This document shows positions 1 through 11,718 of a stretch of DNA of 64,000 nt, piece by piece. A model generated the notes under the pieces. The model saw only the letters and a list, made by a program, of their open reading frames with translations. It searched no databases and was not told the DNA's origin. The stretch spans positions 1,014,062 to 1,078,061 of the forward strand of contig WBMW01000464.1 in assembly GCA_013396635.1 (NCBI GenBank), read 5' to 3'. The DNA is from Penelope pileata. Taxonomy: Eukaryota > Chordata > Aves > Galliformes > Cracidae. Within the stretch, counting starts at the first letter, position 1. Every line of letters begins with the position of its first letter. Position numbers and translations under genes: made by a program.

Positions 1-1184
1 AACACCTTTAGTTTCTTCTACCACAGTACAAAAAGGGAGATGGACATCAAGGGTGGGTTTCATTTAGCCCACTCTCAGCCATCTCAGGCATAGGTGTATA
101 GCCTGAAATACAGAGGATTAATCTACAATCAATCCAAAGGATAGGATTAAATTAATCTCCCAAAAGAGGCACCTAACAAACCTCCTTGCCAATAATGGGA
201 GCCTCGGGGACAACTCAGATTGCGTGCCCAATATGAAGATGGGTAAAATCAGTGGGAATGGATCCCATCAAAAGTTTTGAAGGTACAAACCAGAATAGAT
301 CACAGAGGGAACCAGAGGATCAGCTGGCATCAACAAAGGGTGATGAACAGAGCAGTGCAGAACTAAATCCCGCAAAGATGCTTCAGGTATCTATCAGATG
401 GACGACACCTATAGAGATGTACCCAAGAGTTCTTACTGCATGAACTATACTGCCTATTGTATTGTTTTCACTGCAAGGCGTACATGTAAAATGATTGCCT
501 CATTGAGAGCATGAAAGATTTTGATTTGAGCCCATAGCTGTTAGAGCTTCGACTCCTCTTATGGGTTGTAGACTAGGAAAGAAAACACATAATCATGCAT
601 AGTTAGTGTGAACAATGAACATTGTCAAACCCAGCCAATTCTGTGTTAAACATGAAAGAGCTCAAATACATTAAGATGGAGAAGTGCATACTTCTGGCAC
701 TAATGAAATTTTAACTTCTCCCATTGGAATATGTAATACCACTGTGATTTCAACAAAAGCACTCGAATACCTTTGACCTAGATGGAATGAAACTGATTTG
801 TTACAGATACTATGATTTCTTTCCTTGCCTTCCACTGGCATCAGCACAGAGAAATTATCTTGCCTGGCTGCTCACACCAGGCGTACCCACACCTTAACAT
901 TTTGCCTGCGTTCAGTTTAATTCATTGGAACTTGGAAACCAATGGTTTTCTTGTAGCACCTTAGCAAATTCATCCTGTACACGGAGAATAAGTGTTGTCA
1001 GCTTGCAGAGGTTACACTGTGGTTTTGTAACCCCAAACCTTTGTTAAGAACAAAACTCAACTTTACGATGCTGTGAGCAAGTGCTTCCAAAGTGTAGAGC
1101 AAGGTTTCTGTGGACAGAGCCCACTGTTACACCCCCTCCTTAAGTGTAATCTGAAAGAGTTTCTTTTCTCAGAAGTCTTTTACT
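1..1184. other. Non-coding, no recognisable feature
   Basis: This is AT-rich unique-looking sequence. The longest open frame, about 63 codons starting near 252, has no recognisable similarity and looks like chance. No repeat family, promoter or RNA gene could be recognised. Confidence 0.6.
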
Positions 1185-1480
1185 GCCATTGACTGCCTGA
1201 GCTGTATGTCTTCATTTAATAGCTGTGGCTTCTGTTCAGTTTATTTACTTGCCCCTGCAGCTTTGATTGAAGGACTGCTTAAATTTAATTACTTTCTAAT
1301 GCAGCTTGAATAGCAAATGTGCCTCTGCTAATTGATAACTCCTTCTCAATGAGGCTTTGTATCTCACCCTGGTATGTCCCCTCGGGTGCTCTGGGTAACC
1401 TAATTGTTAGGATCACTGATTCAAATGGAAATGGATACAGGAAATTCAGATTCAATACGGTACAGTGAAGCCTGACAAAC
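1185..1480. promoter_or_regulatory. Candidate conserved non-coding element
   Basis: The block is dense in homeodomain-type ATTA/TAAT cores (for example around 1287-1300, 1329-1334 and 1402-1408). It has no repeat signature and lies in non-coding DNA. Such texture is common in vertebrate developmental enhancers, but conservation itself was not tested, so the call is inference only. It could equally be ordinary unique sequence. Confidence 0.2.
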
Positions 1481-3240
1481 ACAATCCACTTCTAATGTTT
1501 GGAGGGAAGCAAACACTTGTGCTGCGGATGCAAGATCATGGATTACATGTCTGAGAGGCTTGGTTGTCATCTCCTACCTATCCCTTACACGTTAATCCTG
1601 GCTTAAAATAGGTGCAAGTGATTTAATGAGAACTTCAGATGAGGTTTGAAGCAGACACAGACACAAGTTCAGCACTCCAGAAGGTCTGTAAAGGGAGAAC
1701 TAGCCAGCAAGAAAGGCATCAGCATGAAGTCTGCCACTAAGCTGAGCAGCAAGAAGTCCAGATGCTGTAAATAGAACTGGGAAGTGTTTCTTCTGTCTTT
1801 TGAAAAATTCTCCGCTACAGATTGCCTTGTTTGATTTGTTAGGATAAAATCAAGCATAATACAGAGAGTAAGAGGGCTCATCTAGCCAGGCAGCAAGTTA
1901 CTTGGAGCTTCCTACTCTTCCCAGGATGGGCAAGTCTCAAGTCTGAGGCTCTGAATCAGCTCCCCTCAGACTTTTGTCCTGCTTCCTCTGACAACGGTGG
2001 ACATCGGCTGTTCAGAAGCAGGCAAGCATCTCACCAGCAGCTCTGGAGAAGGGAAGAACAGTACTTCTCAGAAAAAAAAAAAAAAAGAGATGAAAATTGA
2101 CTTAAGGCCCATAGAGGTGATCAGGTTTTAGTGAAATGATCTTGCCAAAACAGAAGTAATCATTATGCATTGTTTAAATGGGATATCAATGTCTGAAGGT
2201 AAAGTCTTCGCTGCAAAGAGTGGTCAGGTGGAAGCATTAGCTACTGGTTGATGCTGCAGGATATGAGTCAGCACCCACAGATTAGATGAAACTTTTCATA
2301 TGAAGTACTATAGAGACTACTTAGGATACCATTGACTGCTAAAGCACTCAACAGTTTTTCCATTTGAAAAAAGATGAGGCATGTAAAAGTTCCTGTGTAT
2401 GTCACACTTACGGAGAAACAAGCATACACAGCTTATTCTTGTACTCTCAAGTTTTGTCACTGAATGCTTAATAGGAACACTCTAGGAAAATCAGAAGTAC
2501 ATATATAAACCTTATAACTATTTCCAGATGGCTGGAGCTATCATTTCACTTAGAAAGCCTATTATGAGTTCTTTGTGTTATTATTCCAACAGATGTAAAA
2601 TCAGCATCATGCTAGGCACTACACAAGGGAGTATTCAAAGGCAATTGTCCAAAGTTAGTTTGGGTTTTGGCACAAACTGTGCTCTCAAAGAAAAGGAAAA
2701 AGCTTGTTCTTTGCGTCACAATATAAGGAATAGTCTGGAAATGATGTCCTTACATTGTGATCATAAGTTCTAGAACTCTGGCTGTGCAGTCATGTGGTTT
2801 TAGAAATCTGCTTCTTGGTCCTCTTCAGTACATACAAGAGGTATGTAAAGATCTGTGTAGCAACCTTGTTTGTGCTAAGTATGACATACAGTGCTATATT
2901 GCATATATTTGTTTATTCTGGTTGCTAGAACAACTGACAAACAGCAGTTCATTTCCATTTGTATGTCAGAATTTTCAGTCTTCTGTGCTCACCTATAAAA
3001 TATTATTACTATATAAGGATGCAACTAGACAAAATGTCTTAAAAAAACCATAGCCAGACATTCTTGCCAGAGATCAAGATCGGCCTGAAAGATATTCACA
3101 GTTTATTACCATCCTTTCTAAACTATCTGCAAGTCAGGTGAACTGTCAGGCAGGTTTTTCAAAAAAGCTGTACCTCATTTCACATAAATGCATGTCAAAA
3201 TCCTTCACGTTGCTTACAGTTTCAGTGGAGACAAAACAGC
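1481..3240. other. Non-coding, no recognisable gene
   Basis: Unique-looking AT-rich sequence with a short A homopolymer near 2071-2085. Short open frames at 2528-3053 have no recognisable similarity and unremarkable composition. No repeat family was recognised. Confidence 0.55.
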
Positions 3241-4050
3241 TGTGCACGTGTATGTTTCTGAGTGTGCATCTGTGCTTTTCTTATTACTGCATTTATTCAT
3301 TTTATTCTTCCATTTCATCTGTTTACTTTGTATATCTGTTCTTTTTTTTTTCACTTGCCTTCTCTAGTTCTAGCTTGTCAGAGGCCACTACAATGAAACT
3401 CTGTGCATTTCCTTTTTTAGAGACAACTTTCTTCCTGTGGTAATTCCTGGGGTTGCCCTATCCAAAGCACTGCAGAGATCCAGACATCTATTTCAAGACA
3501 GCAAAGTACAAAAGCCAGCCAGACTGATATTCCACTCATTTGAAGGGCAGTTTGTTCAGTGGCCTTTTCCACCTCTTTCTTCGTCCACTTTATGCCAGAC
3601 ATGGCTGGACAACATGGTTGTATCTTTTATGTGTCATGCTGTATCTTTTGTGTCATGTGTCTTCTTTTATTTTTCTTGTTTTAGTGGCTTCATTTCCATC
3701 ATTGTTGTTGTTTTAAAGCCCTCAACATCGTAGAAATGACTGTGCTCAAACAAACTCTTCCTGTCTTCTTGTCTTTCTTGGCTTATCCTTTTCAAACAGC
3801 CTTGGCATATTTTCTAGTCCATTGCTGTTCCTAAATATTGTTTTCTCTTTCAGGTTCAAATTCTTTGACTTCTTTGCTCCCATCATCACTTTTATGATCC
3901 TTGTTTTAAATCCCATCATAAAAATCTTTCCTCTGTTTTCTTTTTTATGTCTTTATCTCCACTTTCATTCTTGTAAAAACACTGTCTGTTCTCTCTGGGA
4001 GTTATTAGATGTTATTTATTGTTTTAATGCTCTATCACTTTATTTCCCTT
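3241..4050. repeat. Pyrimidine-rich (T-rich) stretch
   Basis: The plus strand is strongly biased to T and C for roughly 800 bases, which yields several apparent open frames rich in Phe, Leu and Ser. That bias explains the frames without invoking a gene. An imperfect 21-bp tandem duplication lies inside it at about 3619-3659, with TGTATCTTTT repeated. No known repeat family was recognised. Confidence 0.5.
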
Positions 4051-5374
4051 ACATTGTAGTTTTGGTTAACAGAAGATATAGAAAAATACACTTAGTTTCA
4101 AAATAGTTAAACGCAATACAAACAAAAATACTAGGCAAAAATGAGCAAAAATACACTGTAGAGAGCTATATGGCAAAGAAGAAATGCAATTAGTTTATTT
4201 TGGTAGTGAACCCCACAGAGATCCTACTTTGCTGTACACAACAACCCTGATAATGAGCACCTGTGGCAGTGCTCTTGCAGCTTTGTGTACACCTCTTTCT
4301 GGGTCTAGAAGTGAAGCAGAACGAGAAACTATGAGTAACGATTCAGATCAACTTTCACTTCTTACTACAACGCTTTCAGTAGAAATATAAAGTGAAAGTC
4401 CAGATCTGGTTGTATGTACAGGAGCCTTTGCAGCATCCAGCCCTTAAAGTTTAGGATTTTAAATACCTTGTTGACAGTCTTTTCTCTTTGCTCCAAAATT
4501 TCTCCAAAGCCTATGATTTTCAGTCTCTGATTTCTGGACTGTCATCATCACCAGCCTTTCATTTTACATTGAATACGTTTATAGGGGATTTCAGACATCA
4601 GTACATCACAATCACAGTAAGTCACAGGCATAATCTAGGTGATCAGAAAACACCTGCGGTGTCTGCATTCATACCTTACAGTGTCAAATTCCATGATGTA
4701 TCATTAGCACCAGAATGTAATGTCTTTATCAGAAACTGAAGTTCTAAGATTACACCATTTTTTTCCTTATTAATTATCAGATATGGGTAATGTTACACGA
4801 TATTTCAGGTGAATATTCAGTGTTTACAAGGCTGTCTTCTGATTGTTTTCCACCATGATTTTATCACCATTAATTTTGTCACCAAAAACAAATAGTCAGA
4901 CTGAAGGGACAACTACATTTAAATTCATGTTACTATAGGTGTTTTTCTTGTAAGAATCTTTATTCTCAACCACTAGGTGAGCTTCAGTAGGGTCTGGAGA
5001 TCAAAGTGTTGTTTGTTCTTTGGTAAGACCCTACTCTGTAAGTGGACTCAGTGGAATAAGTGCAATTAATTCAATACCACAACCCAAAGTAAGGTTGAAA
5101 TTCAGCCCTTAATAAAGCACACACTCAAAGCTAAGTACCACTGCCTGAAGAGAAAGTATTGAGTAAGACTTAAAAGAGCATTCATTAAATTAAATTAATT
5201 AAAAATATTGTCTAGAATCTGAGTATTTTTCTAGTAACCAACAGATTAAACATTACATTTTACAAATTGCTTTTCTGCCTGAATGCGTCATGAGACAAAA
5301 TCATGCATGGTAGTATTCTTCACAAGCTCTTATGCTCTAAGTTTCACAATTTTATCCAGTGATTGTTTCGTGTT
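4051..5374. other. Non-coding, no recognisable feature
   Basis: AT-rich sequence. Short frames around 4184-4390 and 4488-4739 have no recognisable domains. No repeat or RNA gene was seen. Confidence 0.55.
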
Positions 5375-5407
5375 AAAAAAAAAAAAAAAGACAGAGAGAG
5401 AGAGAGA
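5375..5407 (+). repeat. A15 tract followed by (GA)n
   Basis: Fifteen consecutive A residues (5375-5389) run directly into a short GA dinucleotide run. This is simple-sequence DNA. It could be the decayed tail of a retroposed copy, but nothing upstream was recognised as its body. Confidence 0.8.
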
Positions 5408-5952
5408 ACAACAAACAGAAGAATGAGCTTATCCAGAAAACCTGCATTTGCTCCCCAGCAGCACTTAGCATTAACCATTCAGATGACTGCCCAAACCACT
5501 AGGAGAGGTGGTTTCTATGGGATGAATTCTGTAGCGTCCACTGCATAAAACTAATGTAAGGAATGGAAAATGCCCTTTTACACAGACAGCTTCTCTGAAA
5601 AGCAGACAGCCTGATAGCTATGCTGCTCTATTGGGCAATAAAAAATGTGGAGCCAAACCCCTGAATATTAAACTAGGTTTGCATCTTCAGCTCCCTGTAG
5701 CTGAGTGCTCCCACATGTAAAGGAAGTTCTTTCAGCAATACCTTGAGCAGAAAATGGCGGAGGGACATGTGGACATTTCACAGGCATCTGGTCCTCCTGT
5801 ATGGTAAGGGGCTTCCCAGTAGACTTCTCCGCATAGTTCCACATACACAGAGGAGTGTCTGATTTCTGGATCAGCTTTATTTATGAGAAGGCGCCCTATT
5901 CAAACACATCCATCTGAGAAAGTCTTAAATAATCTCTCCTGAGTCCTGGGCC
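5408..5952. other. Non-coding, no recognisable feature
   Basis: Unique-looking sequence without a supported gene or repeat. Confidence 0.5.
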
Positions 5953-6015
5953 TCTTTCTTCCTTTCTGCCTTTCTTCCTTTCTTCCTTTCTTCCTTTCTG
6001 TCTTTCTTTCTTTCT
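5953..6015 (+). repeat. CTTT/CTTC microsatellite
   Basis: Imperfect tandem array of CTTTCTTC-type units on the plus strand (GAAA/GAAG on the minus), with occasional CTG interruptions. It is likely to be length-polymorphic. Confidence 0.9.
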
Positions 6016-7241
6016 GTGGTGGTTGATCTCTTCTGGTAGAGGAAATTCAATTGCGATGTTTTCCACTGTCCTGAATCAGCTTTCAGATTTAAAAGTTCCC
6101 TCCATATGCGTTGGAAAAGTCATTTACTTCAGCAGAGCTGTACTGCTTTGTGCCAGCCAAGGACCTGACCTACCTGTAAGAATTATTAGATGATAGTAGG
6201 CATCTTGAAGACACACCCTTTTCAGAAAAAGAATAATAAAAAGCCCACAGTATTTTTACCTGTCTGCACGCTGATACATACTTTCATTTTTGCAACTGAC
6301 ACCAAAACATTTGAATTCAACACCTAGCGATAACATAGGCTGTGATACTAAAAGAGTTTATGTACTCCAACTGGTCCCTTGGCATAAATCCTTGCAGGCT
6401 CAGAGCCTTAACAAATACAAGTGATGTACAAGTATTGGTTTATAAATTCTGTTTATTACATCTTTGACTGCTCTCTTTTTGTTTCCAATACTGTCTTCTG
6501 CATGCAGAAAAAGATGTTTGTGCATACTTCGGTCCTCTTTTGCTATAGCAACTGAAATACCAAAATAAGTTTGGTAGCAGTAAAATTTTTCGGTTTCATC
6601 TTTAATGTGACAACCAACACATTGTAATGAATAATCGAGTAAGCAGATATGAATAATTAAGAGATTTTCTTATTATTTTTAGAGCATGCTAATTCTGGCT
6701 GGATACTTGCATATAGAACAAAAGAACGCTTCGTAAAATCCTATGCTGGATTACAGAAATGTTATTGGTATTATCTTCTCACTAGACTTTCAGCTCTTAA
6801 AGTACAACACAACAAACCCAACATACTGTAGAAGATTTTTAATCAGTGATTACTTAACTATTCAGCTTCAATTTAAAGCTAAATTGATCCTCAAAATATT
6901 TTTTAAAAATCTCCTGGATACATTTTTCCTTGGAAAGTCTGTGGGGATGGTTGTGGCAGTGGTAGTGGTGCTATTTAATTAAACACCATAGATTTTGCTT
7001 TCCAGATTCTTGACAATATTTTCGATATGATCTTACTTCGGTAACTGGCAAGCAATCCTGCCATAATAAATCAAAAAGTACAGCTGGGTGCCAAAAGAAA
7101 ACACTTCCAAAGCAGCTCTCCCGTGTAGCCACATGATTTGAACCTTTATTGACAAGTAGTACATTATATCGTAGGTGAGAAAATTTAGTTGATATTGAAT
7201 CATACTAAAATGAAAAATAAATGAGAGCATTTTTCAAAAAG
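6016..7241. other. Non-coding, no recognisable gene
   Basis: AT-rich unique-looking sequence. Frames at 6743-6982 and 7033-7230 (minus) have no recognisable similarity. No repeat family was recognised. Confidence 0.55.
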
Positions 7242-7255
7242 AAAAAAAAAAAAAA
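7242..7255 (+). repeat. A14 homopolymer
   Basis: Fourteen consecutive A residues between G and C. No retroelement body was recognised next to it. Confidence 0.8.
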
Positions 7256-7319
7256 CATATTTTATAGCTTCCAAAGCTTTGGGAAGTGACTGTTTTTCTA
7301 CCTTAGCATTCTAATAACG

Positions 7320-7760
7320 ACCTAAAGAGAGGCATTCCTCATTTCTGTCAAGAGGGTACCGTGAGCAGAGGACACGGTATTTAATAACGTTGGGCTCTAA
7401 TTCTAATCGACAGCGTTGTGACTTCCTTTTCAAACCGCTGCAGGTCTTTCATTCAGGGGTGCTTTACACTCTTTGGCAACGATGAGAGCGCGGAGTATAT
7501 GACATCATTGTTGCTAACAGCAGGAAACAAAAGAGCTCTATTTGCATGAGAAAGGCGGCTTTTCGGTAGCCCTGAAGAGAGGGAGGGTCACAGGTTCATT
7601 CCTCTGTTTGTAGGCCATAGATAGTGCTATGAACTGACCGTGCCTTATTATCTGGGGCTCACAGTCAGCAAATACAGCACTGAATACATCGCTGACTACA
7701 AAAGGACCATTATCCCCTGATAAAAGTTGTGCTGGCTCAGACTTTTGCACGGCGCTAGGA
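7320..7760. promoter_or_regulatory. Candidate regulatory element retaining CpG
   Basis: In a CpG-poor neighbourhood this block keeps many CpG dinucleotides spread over about 400 bases (for example near 7410, 7436, 7480-7494 and 7638). It contains a perfect POU octamer ATTTGCAT at 7540-7547 and an ATF/CREB-like TGACATCA at 7500-7507. No repeat signature and no convincing coding frame are present; a 70-codon minus-strand frame across it is not recognisable. Inferred role: conserved enhancer or an unannotated promoter/exon. Conservation was not tested. Confidence 0.3.
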
Positions 7761-8269
7761 GTTCATTTAGTGTTCAATGTCTCTCGGAGAGAAGCACAAA
7801 CCATCCTGCTGCTTCTTTGTATGGGTGCGCTGGGTGAGGGGATGGAGCTGGATCCGCTGCTGCTGCTGTCAGCTTGTCTCCCTCCACAGCTACTGGCAGC
7901 TCCACAGTGAGGCCTTCAGTGGGCCCCGAGCTCCAGCAGAGGTGAAGAGTGGTCAGGGAGGGCTGGTGGGAAGCAGAAAAGCATCACAGACTGCATATGG
8001 CAAAGGGCAGTAGTTTAAACTCCTGTTTTAGTCTGCTGCATCAGTGCTGATTTAATGACTTCAAAGTATTTGCAGGCTATTTAAAGACTATATGGAAGTG
8101 TGAAAGTGATTGTGACAGTGTGCTCCCCACCTGTCAGCCTCTCATCCCCAATTTCCTCCTTCCACGTGGCCATTACACCCAAGGCCTTGTGCAGACAGAA
8201 AACGAGCACAGTACCACAGTCAAGGTCTCCCTAAGACAGATAACTACCACAAATCTGTCTCAATCTGGG
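7761..8269. other. Non-coding, no recognisable gene
   Basis: Mixed-composition sequence with a short CTG run near 7855-7868. A 78-codon plus-strand frame from 7777 has no recognisable similarity. No repeat family was recognised. Confidence 0.5.
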
Positions 8270-9015
8270 TGCTTAAAGAACTGATAGCAGACACCTGGTT
8301 TGACAGCTGAGGGCCTATTGAGCATGCACCAAAACTTTGGCTACGAGTCGATCATCTTACCCAATAAATAGTGAGCTGCCCTAGAGCCTCTAGTTCTCTT
8401 GTGTGGTGGTTGGCTGTATGGCAGGATCTTTCCTTGAGGCTGTGATTGGTACAGAAATTCCTTACACCTTGATGTTAAGAGACTCCTTGCTGATACAGAC
8501 TCTTGGTAAATGATTAATAGTTTGTTTTAAGCTTTGTTAGCTTTGCTAAGATTTTATATTTGACTGTGTATGTATAATCCCTTAGATGTAAACTGTTGAC
8601 CAAATCTGGGACTAGGAGTTGATTCAGCTGTATGTGGGCTCTTTACCTTTGCGGTTCAAGAAATTTAGAAAGCAAAGGGGTCCACTCTGAATCTTGTGAC
8701 TCAATGGGAGGGTCTCCTCAACCTTTCAACATAAACTGTTGACTTAAGTCTAGGGCTGGGAGTGGATTCAGCTGTACTCATGCTCTCCTGAGAAGGAGTT
8801 TAGAAAGAAAGAGGTTCTACTCTGAACCTCGTGACTTCATGAGAGGGTGTTCCGAATTAGTCGGTTTAACTCTACCCTCAACATTATAAATAATCGAGTG
8901 TACCTTGCCATCTCAAATCTTGTTAAGCTGTTGTCTTATTCATAATTATTTCATAGCAATAAATATATTTCTGCTTCTCTCTTAAAAATGAAGTGTATAG
9001 CTTCTATTTGTGACA
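8270..9015 (+). mobile_element. Putative endogenous-retrovirus LTR
   Basis: The texture is that of an avian ERV long terminal repeat: an AATAAA at 8362-8367, a TGTGGTGGTTGG stretch from 8402, an internal tandem duplication like LTR U3 repeats (8589-8888), then a second AATAAA near 8960 followed by a pyrimidine-rich end and a possible terminal TGTGACA at 9009-9015. No gag, pol or env frame adjoins it, so a solo or fragmentary LTR is the likely state. Boundaries are approximate; I could not find a convincing target-site duplication. The family was not identified. Confidence 0.5.
8589..8888 (+). repeat. 143-bp imperfect tandem duplication
   Basis: Two diverged copies start with TAAACTGTTGAC at 8589 and 8732. 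Both contain GATTCAGCTGTA, a CTCTGAA block and GAGGGT in the same order, giving a period of about 143 bp. They lie inside the putative LTR and probably arose as a U3-type duplication. Visible substitutions and small indels suggest the duplication is not recent. Confidence 0.8.
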
Positions 9016-10584
9016 ATGATATTCAGCTTTTTTGAACAAAAGGAATTATACTACTAATATTAGTGGGTTAGTATCTATATGTCTTTCCATGATTCTTGGC
9101 TCTCACAGTTTCAATGAGATTCTTGATTTCTTTTAATGGCCAGCTTCTGTAGTGAATGAGGAAGCAGGAGATGCACTTAAAGGAAGTACCTAGCATAAAA
9201 TCCTTGTAGGAATACTGCTTCTGCTTTCACCCACTTGTTTTGTCTTCCGTTAGTGCAGCGACTATGTGAATGGTATAATGCTGGAGCAGTCATTATATTA
9301 GCTTTCCTTCAGTGCAGAGTATGGAATGAGGAAGATAACTGGTCCAAAGCCAGTTGGACCCACTTATGGTAGCAAATGCCACGCATGTTATTGCGCAAGA
9401 ATTAATAGGTGAGCCTTGAAGGTGCTGCCAAAACCCCAAATACAACCTAACATACTGCTTCATGAAGCTATAGGTCTGTAGTGTCTTTGGTCTTGCATTC
9501 AATGGAGAACATTTTGGCAATTACAATGTTAAAGAAATCTTAAGTGTATTTCTCCTGATAGAGAAGTCTTGGCACATACACCAGCTTTGAAAAACACTAG
9601 GAATTTGCTTTTGTTTTGTAAAAGGAAGTCTTGGCCTAAGATGACAAAGTTTTGGCTGTGTGACAATGTTTTTGAGTGTTTGCACAACAAGATATTCTCC
9701 TTAGCTTCAGGAAGAAAATGGGAACCTTGTTGTTCCTTGCTATGATGTATGGGTGATTAGGAGGGAGAAGAGGACTTCTGGAGATGCTCTGCAGGCTCAG
9801 GAAGCATATTCTGGCATATTGTGGAAATCTGTGCCTGATGTGAGACAAGTGTTGTATGCAAGGGGTATCAAAAGGACTCAGTGAAATTGCGAAGAAGTAC
9901 ATCCAGGCTCTTTCTCTCAAGTGATGTAGTTAATAGGGAGGAAGGTATTTCCTCATGAGATTATAGGTAACTCTGCACCCATTTCTTGAAATGGATAGAT
10001 CAGACTCTTCAAAGTTCAAATCAAGTAACTTTAAACCATCTAAAGGGTTAGATCGGTCTCTTCTTCTTCCTTCTTAGAAGCTAGAAATGTCTGCCTTTGC
10101 CCAAAAAAAAAAGTCAAAGAATTTCCTTAGCATTTTTACTATCTAGTTGACCAGAGAGCAGCCCAGATAGTGCTGCAGAAGTAAAGTACCCTGAAAACGA
10201 TACCATCATCTTAAAACAGCAAAGGTTGTGTCTAAATTAAGAGGCTTGGTAATAAAGTACTCTAATGTCTTGATGGGAAAAAAGATCAGTGGTTCCTCCC
10301 TGTGCGTAAAAATCCCAAATGGGCCACAAAACTCACTCTGTTTACCACTGTGCATGATCTGAGCCTATCACAACAAACCAGCACACGTTGTTGTTGCTGC
10401 AGTCATAAGCACAAGACAGAATGCTTTACAGACCGGGATATTTATATCTCCAATGTATTCAACCAGCTGCTCAAGAGAGCAGGTGAGCATGGCATTAGAA
10501 AAATATTAGGTGTGTTTATACTGTATGCCTGTGTGTGTATCCAACCCAAAACATTCTTTCTCTCTTTAACTCAGGCAGTTTCCA
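9016..10584. other. Non-coding, no recognisable gene
   Basis: Unique-looking sequence. Minus-strand frames at 9293-9520 and 9636-9920 have no recognisable similarity. No repeat family was recognised. Confidence 0.5.
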
Positions 10585-10612
10585 TTATTTATCTATCTAC
10601 CTATTTATTTAA
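10585..10612 (+). repeat. Short CTAT/TTAT simple repeat
   Basis: A run of TATC, TACC and TATT tetranucleotides, imperfect. A minor microsatellite. Confidence 0.6.
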
Positions 10613-11701
10613 TTTAGTGGCTGTTTGACATTCCTTCTTATGCTAAGGAAATTAAGCCTCCTGCTTCATCATTTCAGCTATTTCCCTGCCATATGGTTGC
10701 TTTGATTCATCCTAGCCATCAGCTGGTGCAGTGCACAGTTCAGGGATGTTTTAAGTTTCACCATATTTAAGGGCAGGAGGCTTTCTATGTTGCTCATCTT
10801 TTTTGATGTTGTGGACTTGGATGTGCCAACTAACACAGCTCGTTTCTGCCCAAATCAATGCTATTTTTTCTCTCAGAAAAACAGTTTGTGCAGGAGGTGA
10901 GAAGGAGAAAATGGGCAAGCACTTATATTTAGGTTGCTTTTACAGAAGTATTTCAATTCCAATTCTCTTATGCCCAAGGCTGTGAGACCTGTAAATGTAA
11001 TGCAGCATACTCTCTCTGTTGCAAATTTAACCTAATTCCTTCACAGCAAGTGCAGCTATGTTAAGAAAGAATAGACTGTGGTGTGTACAAGTGATTTAAG
11101 CTGCAACTGCTGGGGTTCAGTGTTACATTCACACCCCACTAAGTTTATCTAAATGTGTTTTGAAATGTAGAAAATAGATGACATTAGACAGCATTATATG
11201 CTGGCCTGCTCTGTAAGTACCAGCAAATGGTTCAAATAAGTAGTTATACAGAGAGAGATGCAGGCAGGGAGAATGTTTGCTTTCTTTGCAAGAGTCTTGC
11301 AGGGCTGAGCAGCGCGGGGAAGGTGGCTGAAAATGGCATCTGCCAGCCTCTGCAGGCACAGCTTTTTTCCATCCTGAGCTTCCTTGTGCATTTTTACAAA
11401 GGCACAAGGCAGGGTCTTGCCACAGAGGAGGCTTGGTATTTATGCTTTCCCTGCTCCCTAGAGGCAAGACAACACTTCTGGACAAGCACTGAACTCCAAA
11501 GCCCAGAGTAAGTGCTGCTGCTAAGGCCAACATTAATATCCCCCAGATAGGTAGTAATTGGTAGGTAGACTTAATGTATGTTAGACAAATTTTGTGCATG
11601 CATCTGTCCACCGCTGTATTCAATGAGAATCAAAATGTAGTCCACCTAATTTGTTGTAAATGCATCATGCTGATCATACTGGAGTTTTAAGCAATCAGCT
11701 T
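10613..11701. other. Non-coding, no recognisable gene
   Basis: Contains a 164-codon minus-strand frame (11129-11623) overlapped by frames on both strands. Its translation shows no domain I recognise and no clear splice or promoter context, so I treat it as chance. No repeat was recognised. Confidence 0.5.
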
Positions 11702-11718
11702 AAAAAAAAAAAAAAAAA
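11702..11718 (+). repeat. A17 homopolymer
   Basis: Seventeen consecutive A residues after a T. No source element was recognised upstream. Confidence 0.85.

Noticed and set aside
11129..11623. 164-codon minus-strand frame
   Set aside because: Unrecognised, Ser/Leu/Cys-rich, and overlapped by frames on the other strand.
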